Shown here piece after piece: positions 22,684 to 32,914 of a stretch of DNA of 62,800 nt (its first letter is position 1; every line of letters begins with the position of its first letter). The notes beneath the pieces are model-generated. The model was not told where the DNA came from, did no database searches, and was given only the letters and a program-made list of their open reading frames with translations. The translations under genes were made by a program, and so were the position numbers. This DNA comes from Lyophyllum atratum (Eukaryota > Basidiomycota > Agaricomycetes > Agaricales > Lyophyllaceae): positions 1-62,800 of the forward strand of contig JACGCN010000096.1 of NCBI GenBank assembly GCA_014905825.1, read 5' to 3'.

Positions 22684-24378
22684 CTACGTGATAGTGGTAT
22701 CCCTCAGTACTTCCTCCTCTGCTGACTGTGACCCTGCTGGCATCAAAAAGACTGGGGCCAGTTGATTGAGTCTTGCACACAAGTCCTGAAATGTACGCTC
22801 CTGTAGGCGGGTGTGGTCTGTTGCTTCGAATCCGATTGGTTTCGATTCGAGTACGGCATAAATCTTGCTCACGGGAGCACCCAGCTTGGCTCTCGCAGGA
22901 ATCCAGCCGAGAAGCTGATCCAGAACCGATGACTGAGCCTCGATGATGGAAAGTTTGGGACATAGGGTTTGCTTTGGTGTCCAATATTGACGGGTGCGTG
23001 GATCGTAGATGAAGAGTCCGAGGAATATTTTTGGCACGGACGATAGGCGCAAGTAGGTAAGAAGGGGTAGAGTCTCCAGCCATTTTATTACGGCTGTGAC
23101 ACTAGCCATAATTTGGGGCAGCTCGATAGAATAGAATGTCATCAATTTGAGCTCGGGATAGCGACCCGTCAGCAGTTGAAATAGAGGAGAGTAATCTTCA
23201 CCCCCTAGATTGATCAAGGTTAAATCCCGTAAATGCGGGGCGGTGAATTGGGAAAGGACATAGTGGGCATAGTGAGCACTAAAGTCGCCTACGACGAGGA
23301 TTTTGAGTTGCTCGAGGGGAATGGGCGGTTGGGGGCGGAAATCTTCCGGTGGCAACTGGGGACCAGCTCCGTCGAAACAGAGCTTCTGTAAAGCAGGAGA
23401 GCTGGAGAGGATTTCACGGAACCGGCGGATACTCGGGGCAAGTTCGAGGGGCATCCTTCGAATGTCGAGTCCGGTGAGATTTGTGAAGGGCGTTTTATTC
23501 CAATTGATGTGGACGCCGTTGAATGACACCCGTTGGAGAAATGGTGCAGGCGCTCCACCAAAAAGTGGTATGGGCTCATGCAGGTGTTCGAGCTCGTGAC
23601 CGGGTCCAATCTGTATGTACGGAGTCCCCGTTCGATGCAATTCGATGCGCTCCATGCTGATCGGGACGCCAGACAACCCCGCGGCTCGAAGTTCGTCCAG
23701 AACCATGAAGATGGCATCCCAACTTTCAACGATGAAGATGAGGATGCGGATAGTGGATACTTTCACGAATAATCGCTTCAGCAGAGCCTTCATGTCAGCG
23801 GCTGTGTACTGATTGTTTCTGTCGGGACTGATGCGAATGTCCAACGGTGTCAGCCCGGCTCTTTCGAACCAGGCGAAGGAGCGATGAAAGGGCGGGCGAT
23901 CACGGAACCACACTGCATTCCACAAAGTAGAATCCTCTAGAGCAATGGTCCGCCAGCGCCTACAGGTCCATGTGAGCCACAAGCGCCATCTGACTCCTGC
24001 ACGTACGTCTGGGACCGACCAAATAACATAACGAAATATATTCGTGATTATTTCGTTGGGTAGGTCATTCATGCGAAACGTTCGGCAAAAATAGACCCGA
24101 TAGGTGGCACGGGCTGTGAACAACGCGTCCTCGATTTTCGCGTCGATCGCTGGTGCGATCTTACTCTGAATGGATTCCAAAGTTTTGACGTGTTCGATGT
24201 GCCGGGCAGTTTCCTGGCGTATATCGATTATCTGCTGTGGAGAAGGCGCGCGTGGTATCCCATCCCCCAAAGCGACATTCATTATACTTCTGAGTACTTC
24301 CATGAGGTATTCGCGCCGTCGATATACGATAGGTTGTGGTTTCTGCGGAGCTGAATCCCCAGTGGTGACTTTGTGCAT
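22684..24378 (-). CDS. F-box protein, intronless
   Basis: A single 564-residue ORF without introns, unusual in this intron-dense window. An F-box-like motif lies at residues about 100-140 (FRMNDLPNEIITNIFRYVIW, then RLWLTWTCRRWRTIALEDST). It matches the pattern of the large, fast-evolving F-box families of mushrooms, where the F-box is preceded by an N-terminal coiled coil (here RQETARHIEHVKTLESIQSK). The remainder has irregular leucine-rich stretches (FTNLTGLDIRRMPLELA, LRDLTLINLGGEDYSPLF) resembling degenerate LRRs. It presumably recruits an unknown substrate to an SCF ubiquitin ligase. Absence of introns may reflect retroposition or simply the habit of the family. Confidence 0.88.
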   Translation of the reverse strand: MHKVTTGDSAPQKPQPIVYRRREYLMEVLRSIMNVALGDGIPRAPSPQQIIDIRQETARHIEHVKTLESIQSKIAPAIDAKIEDALFTARATYRVYFCRTFRMNDLPNEIITNIFRYVIWSVPDVRAGVRWRLWLTWTCRRWRTIALEDSTLWNAVWFRDRPPFHRSFAWFERAGLTPLDIRISPDRNNQYTAADMKALLKRLFVKVSTIRILIFIVESWDAIFMVLDELRAAGLSGVPISMERIELHRTGTPYIQIGPGHELEHLHEPIPLFGGAPAPFLQRVSFNGVHINWNKTPFTNLTGLDIRRMPLELAPSIRRFREILSSSPALQKLCFDGAGPQLPPEDFRPQPPIPLEQLKILVVGDFSAHYAHYVLSQFTAPHLRDLTLINLGGEDYSPLFQLLTGRYPELKLMTFYSIELPQIMASVTAVIKWLETLPLLTYLRLSSVPKIFLGLFIYDPRTRQYWTPKQTLCPKLSIIEAQSSVLDQLLGWIPARAKLGAPVSKIYAVLESKPIGFEATDHTRLQERTFQDLCARLNQLAPVFLMPAGSQSAEEEVLRDTTIT

Positions 24379-25664
24379 CTGGCGAGATACTAGATCAGTC
24401 TAGACAATGAGCGGTATGGTCATTGAGTTCATACCGTGGTATTGATTGTATGCTTGTGTAGGCCGAGAGAGGCAGATAGTTGGATTAGAGGTAGAGGATA
24501 TAAGTATTCTAGTTATATGATGAGCAGAGGGTCGTTAGGGAGGGCGAATACAAAGTAGAGAAGGATCATACAAGGGTTGCCCAAAGGAATCAGCGATGGC
24601 CTACAGTCGTGCCAAAGCGAGTTGTTTGCACAAATAAAAGCTGACGCCCACAAAGCCAAAGAAACACCCACAACTATCGCATCCAAGTCAGCTTTTACGA
24701 GGCAGAGGGGGCATGAAACGTACGTCTGCTTCTGTGGTATCTTGACCGTAGCTAATGGCACTAGAGGACGGCGAGTAATGGCAGCAGAGCGGGGCAGACA
24801 CTAGTAATACGCAGAGGCAGGCGGATGAGGGTGGTGAGATGATAAATCCGACTTAAATCGTCAAGCTTTGAAGGATTTGGGAATCGCGACTTCCTTTGGC
24901 GCTCGGACAATCGCAGATGGCCGGAGGGCACAAAATGAGGCAAAAGTAAGCTGGTCGCTGTGCCACGTTCCATGGTGGTCCATCTAAAGGCGGTTCTCCT
25001 TTTCAGACAGTTAAATCGTCGGGGACTTCCGAGTAAGTAGCCGTCAATCATCGGTGCATTGTCGTAGCGACACGCGAAATCCCCTGAGCCAGACAAAGGA
25101 AGAGTTGCAAGGGATTTGAAACCCCAATTTCGGATCCCAGCCAGGACGCTTCGTCCACAGGTCCTGGCTCAGTGGCCGGTCGTTCGAGCATTACGCGTAT
25201 GTGCAAGGGCGACTAAGAGTGGGTCATAGAGGTAGGTGCACCAGTGGCATTCGGAGCATGCGCATCTTTATCTTCATCCTGCTTTCCGTGTGGGCTTGTC
25301 GAGGACCTTCCAGATATCCCATGGCGACGCCATGGTCATAACCTAGCGTTTTTCATGTCACATTGAGAGAGAGCAAACGGCTTTTGCCTTGGAACGCGTT
25401 GAGGTGACCAGATTTTTCGACATGAGGCTCACAACTGTTTCCTTCACGTGCCTGAGACTCAACACCCTCGTTCCTTTCACATTGTCACATCTAAGATTAC
25501 GTCCAAGAAAGGATATCCTCATTGGTCATAGTAAATAGTAATACTAAGTACACAAAATAAACATCTCAAGTTACAGACAGTGCATACAGAACGACGTAAC
25601 GAATATTCAAGATCGTACATAAAAGAGTAAGTAGCGTTGTTACAACGGTTGTACCGCCGGTCTC
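24379..25664. other. long intergenic gap, no gene seen
   Basis: About 1.3 kb, the longest gap in the window. Minus-strand ORFs (24513-24761, 24761-25096) have no motif, no conserved splice pattern and unlikely composition. A 9-bp hairpin sits inside. I found no tRNA, transposon end or terminal repeat. Confidence 0.5.
25139..25169. repeat. 9-bp inverted repeat (hairpin)
   Basis: AGCCAGGAC and its exact complement GTCCTGGCT flank a 13-base loop. It could fold as a hairpin in RNA or DNA; no transcript is known and no poly-T follows. Confidence 0.6.
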
Positions 25665-27894
25665 CTAATGCCAAGTACCAGGTATTTCCCTAGATCCTGA
25701 GGCGGAGGCCATTGGGGGTTTAGGCGACAAGGTCAAAAGGTCTTCGAGGAGCGTCGTGACAATATTGTCTTCTGCGTCTTGTGTGAGAATGGCATTCGAC
25801 GGCAGCTGAGCCTTTATCTTCGAAGGCAGATCGGGGTATGCGTTGTCAGTAAAGCCCATCTGTTCGATTTACATTGTGAGCGAACGCGCACATAACGGGG
25901 AGAGGACTCGCTACGCACATCTGTCAGTCGTCTACTGATTCTGTTCGCAGCCCGGGAATTCAGATCCCCGTGCTCATGGCTGTGACGCACAACATGGCCG
26001 TGGCCAAGATGAGTATGGTTGCGACGGACGCTCACGACCTCGTGAGTCGGTTTGCCCCCTTTGCCATGCACGGCGATGGCGGGAGGAGTTGGAGGCCTTG
26101 CTGGGGGAGCACTTGGACCTGCCGTGGAGGCAGGTGTAGCTCTGGGAACGAAATAGTCAAGCAACAGCGGTAAACTTATAGTTAGTCGGCTTACGCTTCG
26201 AGCGCCACTGGGTGTGCCTTACCCTCGCGTTCTTTTCGTCGCTCTTCTCTTTCCTGGCGGTATCTCTCCTTCTCAGCCTTATACCGTGCTTTAGCTGCCT
26301 CCACTTTAGCCTTCAATTCTTGAGGGGTCGATTTGTGGGAAGCAACTGGGTTAAAAGGCGGAGGTGGTGGAGGCGGTGGCGGCGGCGGCGCGGGAGGCGC
26401 TGCCCATGCTTGCCAGCTTCCAGGCATCGGCGGTGGCGGAGGAATTGGAGGAATATGTCTGGAAAAATGATTCCCATGCGTCCCCGCTGGTCCTCGAGGA
26501 GGACCAAATGGAGGAGGATGAGGGATTCGTTGGCCCCAGCGGCCGATAGGGGCTCCTCGATGCATCCAAGGATTAAAGTAAGGAGGATGGGGAGGCGGTG
26601 GTTGTTCTCCTCCATGTGAAGTGCCAGTTTCAGGTGGAGCATTACCCGCAGCTTGGGGGACATGGCTCCCGGTAGCAGGCGCTGCCAATGGGCTGGATGT
26701 AATCTCCTGTAGATCGATCGTGGAACCTCCGCCTAACGCTTGCGACAAAGTGCGAAAGATTCCTCCGAGAGCTTCGGCAACACGTCGTCCCGCTTCTTCC
26801 TCTGTCTCCCTCCGCAAGTTCTCCGTTGCTCTTCCCGTTTCTTGGGCGATATCTTGTGCCGCCCTTGAAATGGCTTCCCTATGTGTCTGCCAGTACGTCC
26901 CAGTAGAGGTATTCCTCATGATGTTGCGAACGCCTTCAGATAGCTCAGGATGTGCTCCGACGACACTGCTAAAGGTGTTGAGAAGAGTGGCGATGTCGCT
27001 CGAAAGGGACGGCAACGCGAGACCGGCAGCCTCCAGCTCGATAGGGGGAAGAGGAGGATCCGCTACGCCCTCGTCCTGAGCCGTGACTTCTTTCGAACCA
27101 TCTGCGGCACCTGCATCAGTTATATTGATGGTTTGTGCGTTGACCTTGGGCGTGCTTTCGGCGGCGACAGGAGGAAGCAAGGTAGTAGTGTCTACAGCGG
27201 CTGGAAGACGGAACGCGGCGGGTTCATCTGGTTCCAAGGAACTCAAATCGTAAACATGCACCGGGTGTTTGGGGGGAGCATTCTCGGCGAGTACTGAACC
27301 CGTCGATGAGATGTCATCGTCTTCGGTCGCTCTTTCCTTTCCTTTATCCAACGGAATTATAAAAGGGCTGTCGGGGCTGGAATGTACAGAAGACTGAATG
27401 ACACTATCGCGGTCGGCTTCACCATCCTGACGGTTCGTAACAGTGCCTGCGTCGCTATCGAGGACCTCCACAAAGGCATGAGGATTGGAAGAGCTAGGGA
27501 TGAAAAGCCCCCCCAGCTCAGAAATAGGCGGAATGGGAAGATTCTGCCAGTCATCCTCGATGTCGAACGCTCCAATACCGAAAGTGTTTCGGATGTTGGA
27601 GCTACGGGGCGTCTGTGTTCTCTGGCGGCGCGCCGACGTCAGGTCCTGGACAGTGAACTTGATGACCTGACCAGGTTGATGAGACGTCTGGTAAAAGTCG
27701 TCAAGCTCCTCTTGGGAGCTCAGCGTGATTTGGTCGTTATCTGCGTCGGTATAAGACACGGACACATTCTCGACTGGGATGGTGTAGAGAGACTCAATCC
27801 TGGTGGCAAGAGCGTACCAGGTGGGAGGGTTGGTGAATGTGATACGACGAGTGAGCCCGTTGGGCTCTATGAGCTTGAAGAGAGTAGTGGCCAT
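25665..27894 (-). CDS. PB1...UBA protein, p62/NBR1-like autophagy receptor candidate
   Basis: Three exons (27894-26195, 26141-25919, 25859-25665) encode 705 residues. I start at the first ATG. The N-terminus is a PB1 domain: basic residues LFKLIEPNGLTRRITF and an acidic OPCA motif YTDADNDQITLSSQEELDDF, close to that of SQSTM1/p62. Residues about 111-120 read DIEDDWQNLP, a canonical Atg8-interacting motif (acidic residues then W-x-x-L). A long disordered middle has polyproline runs, followed by a charged helix (ARYKAEKERYRQEREERR). Exon 2 is His-rich. The C-terminus has a UBA-like domain (RLTDMGFTDNAYPDLPSKIK, then DNIVTTLLEDLL). No ZZ zinc finger or NBR1 FW domain is present. PB1 oligomerisation, Atg8 binding and ubiquitin binding are inferred from motifs. 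Confidence 0.85.
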
Positions 27895-28054
27895 GGCAGT
27901 TGTGGAGAGAGTCGTCAGTGGAACAACCAAATGCTTTTAAACTCCGAACTGCGGATACGCTGCGCAACTACGGAACACGATAGTTGGTGATACTTGTATT
28001 TTCCGAGAACAAAATACATATGTTAATGTGTATCATACATCACGTCCATGTACC

Positions 28055-29666
28055 TCAGGCAAAAATTGCAAGTCGAGGGTTGATTTCAGCAGGGTTGTTC
28101 AACTTAATTATCCAATAAGCGAATACGATCGGCGCTAAAAATAGATCACTTACCCTTAGGTCAATATTTAAAGCACTGATGCTTTTGATCTCTTCTTCAC
28201 CCAAGTCGAAAGAATCACATTGCAAATTCTCTTGCAGTCTCTTTGCATCATTACTCTTGGGAACCACAGCAATGCCTCGCTGAGTTGCCCATCGAAGCAG
28301 AACCTGAGCTGGGGCTACCGGACAGAATGAATATCAAGTTCGAAGCCGATGGTCCACCAGTGAAAAACAAACTTTTGTCATGCTTCTTGGAGACCTTCAT
28401 GACTGCGTCATGGCTCATCAAGCTGGCGGCGCCTTTGTCCATAGACAGCTCGACGTAACCCTGCAGAGCAGTTTTGGTCAACTGGAAAGAGCGTGGCGGT
28501 AGCGATATGTGTTACCTGAGGTCCGAAAGAGGAGTAAGCTGTGATCGCAATTCCGAGAGTTTTTGCAAGATCAATCAAGGCGCTCTGTGTGAGGTATGGG
28601 TGCAGCTCAACCTGGAGGACTTGGGGCTCAATTCGCGCATAGCGGAGAACATCAAGAATCAAGGATCCGCTGCAGTTGCTGGAAGGGTTGACCGCTTCAG
28701 CATAATAGAAGTGAGTCTGTCAAGATGCAAGGTACCTCAATCCGATATTCTTAGCGTGACCTTCATCAACCAATTCTTCCATCGCACCCCAGGTTTCCTG
28801 CATGGGTGTGTTTTCTGCAGAAGCTGGTTGTTACTACCAGTAATCGAGTTTGCAGTGAACGGGAAGGTGCGTACGCAGGCGAACGACACCATTGTCGTCG
28901 AACCACTCAGGTGGGTAGCGGTGAGCCGGATCGACATATTGAAGGGCAATCGGGAAGTGCACTAGGAATAAATCAAAGTAATCGATACCCCAAAGGTCGA
29001 GCTGTTTTTTAGTGATTGACTTGACCTTTCGGACGGGATTGATGTCAATTTTAGCTGAATGATATTCCGTCAGAAGCTTACATGGTCATGTGCATGGAAC
29101 GTATTCCACAGCTATGATAATAATTTATTTTAGACTTTCGCTGTACTTGACGGGCAAATTGATCTTGCCTTGGAAGTGATGACTGTGTGGGCATCAATAT
29201 GATGACCTAAGTTATACGATATAGAACTCACACAACTCCTCCCTCTTGACTATTCCATCTTGTATCGCTCGACGAACGCCTTCGCCGGCTTCTTTCTCGT
29301 TACCATAATCGCCAGCTCCATCAAGGAGCCTGTATCCGGCCTTGATCGCAGCGTAAACGGTCTACAAAATGATTGTCAGGAGCGATTGCACAAATATGGC
29401 GCAGGACCCCTTACATCTGCACAGCTGGATTTAGTGACCTAGGGCGCAATTGGTGTCAGAATACTGCTTTTCCTTCAGCTAAAAGACTCACCTTCCAGAG
29501 ACCAAAGCTGTTTCACGGTGTGATCAGGTCGTTTCAACGAGTCCTAGTACTACACATACCCAACCAAAGGCATCTAAGTGGCCATCTGTCCATAAATCGA
29601 TCAAATGAGTGGTGTCAAAAATTGGATTACCTTCTGCCCAGTTCTCTTGAGGACGATCGCTGCCAT
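28055..29666 (-). CDS. NAD(P)H aldo/keto reductase, xylose-reductase type
   Basis: Thirteen exons, the most fragmented gene here for its size: 29666-29631, 29573-29560, 29507-29492, 29438-29415, 29361-29232, 29182-29169, 29111-29082, 29025-28875, 28814-28736, 28669-28516, 28460-28373, 28314-28154, 28102-28055; 314 residues. The AKR tetrad is complete: D44 and Y49 in [13 protein letters not shown]78 in FITSKLWN, H111 in LVHFPIAL. The K-S-N-x-x-x-R cofactor motif is in [15 protein letters not shown], as in fungal D-xylose reductases that prefer NADPH. Intron 6 uses a GC donor (AAG|GCAAG). The segment [17 protein letters not shown] supports the xylose-reductase subgroup, so it probably reduces xylose or arabinose to the alditol in the cytosol. 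Other aldose substrates remain possible. Confidence 0.92.
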
Positions 29667-29939
29667 TGTGAGTGTGAAGGTAGTGTGAAGGAGTGTGAAA
29701 GCAGATGCTGGATCAATCGACAAGTTCTTAAGATGGTCGGCGCAACGGACCGATGAGATTCCGGGCCGCATGAAGAATCCGTGAGTCACGTGTAAGTGGT
29801 TATTTCTCCTTGCCTTGGCTCCGGTCGGAAATACCTTCGTAAAGTGAGCAAACATGCTGTCCGCTTTTGCTAAAGAATCTCAGACGTTACGGTAGGCTTC
29901 AGCGAGTGGGCGTATGCAGCCGGAATCCACCGTTCTGCC
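29667..29939. promoter_or_regulatory. divergent promoter, aldo/keto reductase / ketopantoate reductase
   Basis: 273 bp between opposed start codons. Contains CT/GTGTGAAGG-type direct repeats near 29675-29700 (GTGTGAAGGTAGTGTGAAGG) immediately before the reductase start. No TATA box seen. Confidence 0.45.
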
Positions 29940-31142
29940 ATGCGATTCCACATCCTCGGCCTGGGTCCCATTGGCAACCTTGTCTCCTACCACCTGCGAA
30001 GAGCCCTTCCGAGGGATCACTCCATCACTCTTATCCACAAGACGCAGGCGCAGGCCAACGCTGCCCTGGCGCAAGGAGGAGCAATCCACATCGAACAACA
30101 AGGGTTGGTCACGACAGCGAATGGTTTCCGGTCAGAGGTTTTCGAGGGAATCAACAGCTCTACCAAGTCATCCGCTGTGCTCAAAGAAGTGGGCCGACCC
30201 GAAAATATCGAATCCTTATTCATCACGACCAAGGCCCACCAAACAGTTCCTGCTGTTCGTCGACTCCTCCCCCGCCTGTCGTCGAATACCACTATCGTAC
30301 TCTTGCAAAACGGAATGGGTGTGTATGAAGAACTCGTGCACGACATCTTCCGTAACTCTGAACAACGACCACACTTCATTTTGGCATCTAATACCCACGG
30401 CGCATTCCGCAAAAATACGCACTTCGTTCATGCCGCAGTTGGAGATATCAGCTTTGGCATCGTCCCAGATCCCGGACGACGTAATTTTGAAGCTGGTTTC
30501 GAAGATCCAGCTGTGCCCAAACCAGAACGAAGACCCCGCCTTTCAGACATCACCACTGTCACAGATGACCCATCATGCGAACGATACAACAGTCTTCGAA
30601 ACAGCGTCGCAGCTTTGCTGCTTCTGGAGCCTCTCAACGTCACCTGGAGGCCAATGTCGCAGATTCAGACGGCCATGCGCCGGAAGTTGGTTGCCAATGC
30701 AGTCATCAATCCGCTCACCGCGCTTATGGGATGCCGAAATGGAGACTTATTCACGACAGTTGCTGCACAGCGTGTCCTGCAGAGGATCTGTCAAGAGTCG
30801 TCGGACGCGTTTGCGGCACAAATCAGGGCAGACTCTCAAGCATGGTTGGGGACGCTCGCTGCTGAAGGGGTTGACACTGAGGACATGTCAGTTGAGCGGC
30901 TACCACGAGCATTGACAAGGCCAGCGCTGGAAGCGGAGGTTTTACGCGTCGCGCAAGCCACAAAAGGCAACATATCGTCTATGTTAGCTGATATTCGACA
31001 GGGGCGGTCAACAGAGGTGGACTTCATCAATGGATACTTGCTGAAGTTGGGTTCGACGTATCGCGTTGAGATGCCCGCCACAGCCACACTTCTGAATCTC
31101 GTCAAGATGCGCAGTGCTATACCAATTGACCAGATCTTGTAA
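29940..31142 (+). CDS. 2-dehydropantoate 2-reductase (ketopantoate reductase)
   Basis: An intronless ORF of 400 residues. The N-terminal Rossmann motif is FHILGLGPIGNLVSYHL (G-x-G-x-x-G). SLFITTKAHQTVPAV and IVLLQNGMGVYEEL are the conserved NADPH-domain loops. The C-terminal ApbA domain has the catalytic-lysine helix RKLVANAVINPLTALMGCRNG and the closing STEVDFINGYLLKLG. The reaction is NADPH-dependent reduction of ketopantoate to pantoate for coenzyme A. The insert FGIVPDPGRRNFEAGFEDPA lengthens the domain linker compared with bacterial PanE, as in yeast Pan5-like proteins. Being intronless is unusual here. It has no operon-like link to the divergent aldo/keto reductase. Confidence 0.93.
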   Translation: MRFHILGLGPIGNLVSYHLRRALPRDHSITLIHKTQAQANAALAQGGAIHIEQQGLVTTANGFRSEVFEGINSSTKSSAVLKEVGRPENIESLFITTKAHQTVPAVRRLLPRLSSNTTIVLLQNGMGVYEELVHDIFRNSEQRPHFILASNTHGAFRKNTHFVHAAVGDISFGIVPDPGRRNFEAGFEDPAVPKPERRPRLSDITTVTDDPSCERYNSLRNSVAALLLLEPLNVTWRPMSQIQTAMRRKLVANAVINPLTALMGCRNGDLFTTVAAQRVLQRICQESSDAFAAQIRADSQAWLGTLAAEGVDTEDMSVERLPRALTRPALEAEVLRVAQATKGNISSMLADIRQGRSTEVDFINGYLLKLGSTYRVEMPATATLLNLVKMRSAIPIDQIL

Positions 31143-31356
31143 AGATCATACCTATAGGGTCATAACTGGGGATTACGCTATAATAATAGTTGAAGGAATG
31201 GATCGAGAAGTTTTGATGTCATCAATATACTGAGGCTGTGATAGACGTCTATCGCACAGCAAGTCTGATGAATTCTCCAAACACTGTCCAAGCTTAAGAT
31301 GCGCATAGTACGTTTCTCTTCTCACATTTTCCCATCTCCCATGCACATATGGATCC

Positions 31357-32728
31357 ATGAGTAGCCCAGACTGCACTAACTATGCTGCCAGTAACCCGGA
31401 CATTAGTGGTGTGGTGTGTACTATCAAGGAGTGTCAAAATCGGCATGGCTGCTGACGTTGGCGAAAATCTAGGGTGTTCGCGTCAGTTTCTACCTCCAGA
31501 CATTCCTCCTTGGTTGGTTTCACCTCAAACGGTCTATCCTCAGAACTCTAACTGTGTGATCGCAGTGCTCCTGGTGGACCGATCGTGGCAAGACGCGCCC
31601 ATTGCTCTATGGACCTTTATAGCTACTAGCGCCGGGCTCACCATAGCGGCAATAGTTCAGAGAGACGGTCTGACACTCTTCCAGGCAGTTCAGGTTTCTA
31701 ATCTTGTTTGGTGGATATGCCCTTTTACCTCTACGAGCCCGGACTGACCTTCATGCTACAGGTTAGCCAACTTTGGGACGTTCTTTGCACTCGCTAGCTA
31801 TTCTCGCCAGAAAGCAGCCAGTCGGAAAGACTCTAATTCCCGGCGAGCCTTTGATTACAAGGTCAAATTCGGTGCAATGGCCCAGTCACTAGTGTCGATG
31901 GCCTTGACGCTCTATATGTGGTATGTGAGGATCTTACGCCTTACCCAGGTTGTCGTACCTGACTAGTTTGACAGGGCAAGTGCGAGGACATTCGGAGATC
32001 TTCCCCAATGTTCTCATCTTGTGAGATATATATTCTTCATCATTGAAGTCCGAGCAACCGAAGTTGGGAGGATCGTCGGCCTCGTTATCACCTCTATTCT
32101 CGCCACCGTGTACGTCTTGATTACCCTGCAAGAATTACAGTCCTATCGCCGGAGTTACAATGACAAGCAGAAGGGGCGACCCATATTGCCCACGCAGTCC
32201 CCTTCCGTACCATTATTTTCGGACGACATATCATCCCCGGGAGACTCATCTCCCCGCGTCCCCGAATCTCTTCATTTATCCTTTTCCACAACATTCGGAA
32301 TGCCAGCGCGTAATCTCCATCCAGCTCGCCCACACCGGCTTACAGTGCTTGACCCTTCGAGTCCCCAATCTCCGCACAAAGCCAGATCATCTGGTGGCAA
32401 ACGTCGACCCAAGCGACGTCGCTGGTCGTCGGACCTTGACCCTATGCTGGTGGGGATTATCATCTGTCAGGCTATGGTGTTCACGTACTTTATCGTCTCC
32501 ACGGAGCTTCTGCTGAAGCGCAACCCGAGCGATGACGGTTCCGAAGCTCAGTGGGGTTTCGGACAAACACTGGCGCTTATCGTGGTGATACCCTCGGCCT
32601 TCTCGGTCATTGGAGCCTTAAATGAGCACGGTGTGAAGCGCCGCTCGAAGCCGAAAAAGAGGGGCATGAAGGAGAGGTCAGGGCGACGCAGGAAACACAA
32701 ACAGGACTCTGGAATAGAAGGTGTATGA
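31357..32728 (+). CDS. multispan membrane protein, unknown function
   Basis: Five exons (31357-31413, 31473-31512, 31566-31710, 31762-31920, 31975-32728) give 384 residues. Roughly eight hydrophobic segments are visible, including VRVSFYLQTFLLVLLV, WTFIATSAGLTIAAIV, VSNLVWLANFGTFFALA, QSLVSMALTLYMW, GLVITSILATVYVLI, LVGIIICQAMVFTYFIV and TLALIVVIPSAFSVIGAL. A basic, Ser/Pro-rich loop of about 110 residues separates the penultimate segments. The start CTNYAASNPDISGVGVRVSF resembles the N-terminus of a widespread uncharacterised mushroom membrane family. No transporter signature is recognised. The C-terminus is strongly basic (KKRGMKERSGRRRKHKQ), which suggests a cytosolic tail. Confidence 0.82.
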
Positions 32729-32914
32729 ATACTTTTCCTTTTTTCACTTTCTTTATATATTGAGACTCTGCACGGAAGCTATACTGAGGAGGTCGTATCT
32801 AGATAAGTGCAGTCGACAGCATAACAAACGAAGATATTATTAGTATGTATGTATATTACAACGTTCCCGAGAGTCCGTACAAGTCCCAGAAAAAATGGTA
32901 TCCATTAGTGGGCA

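Noticed and set aside
24513..25096. Two minus-strand ORFs in the long gap
   Set aside because: Short, without domain motifs, without supporting splice sites, and composition typical of non-coding sequence.
25095..25170. tRNA-like GGGGTTTCAAATCCC on the minus strand next to a hairpin
   Set aside because: The T-arm-like piece has no matching 7-bp acceptor stem upstream and the 9-bp hairpin does not fit a tRNA arm.
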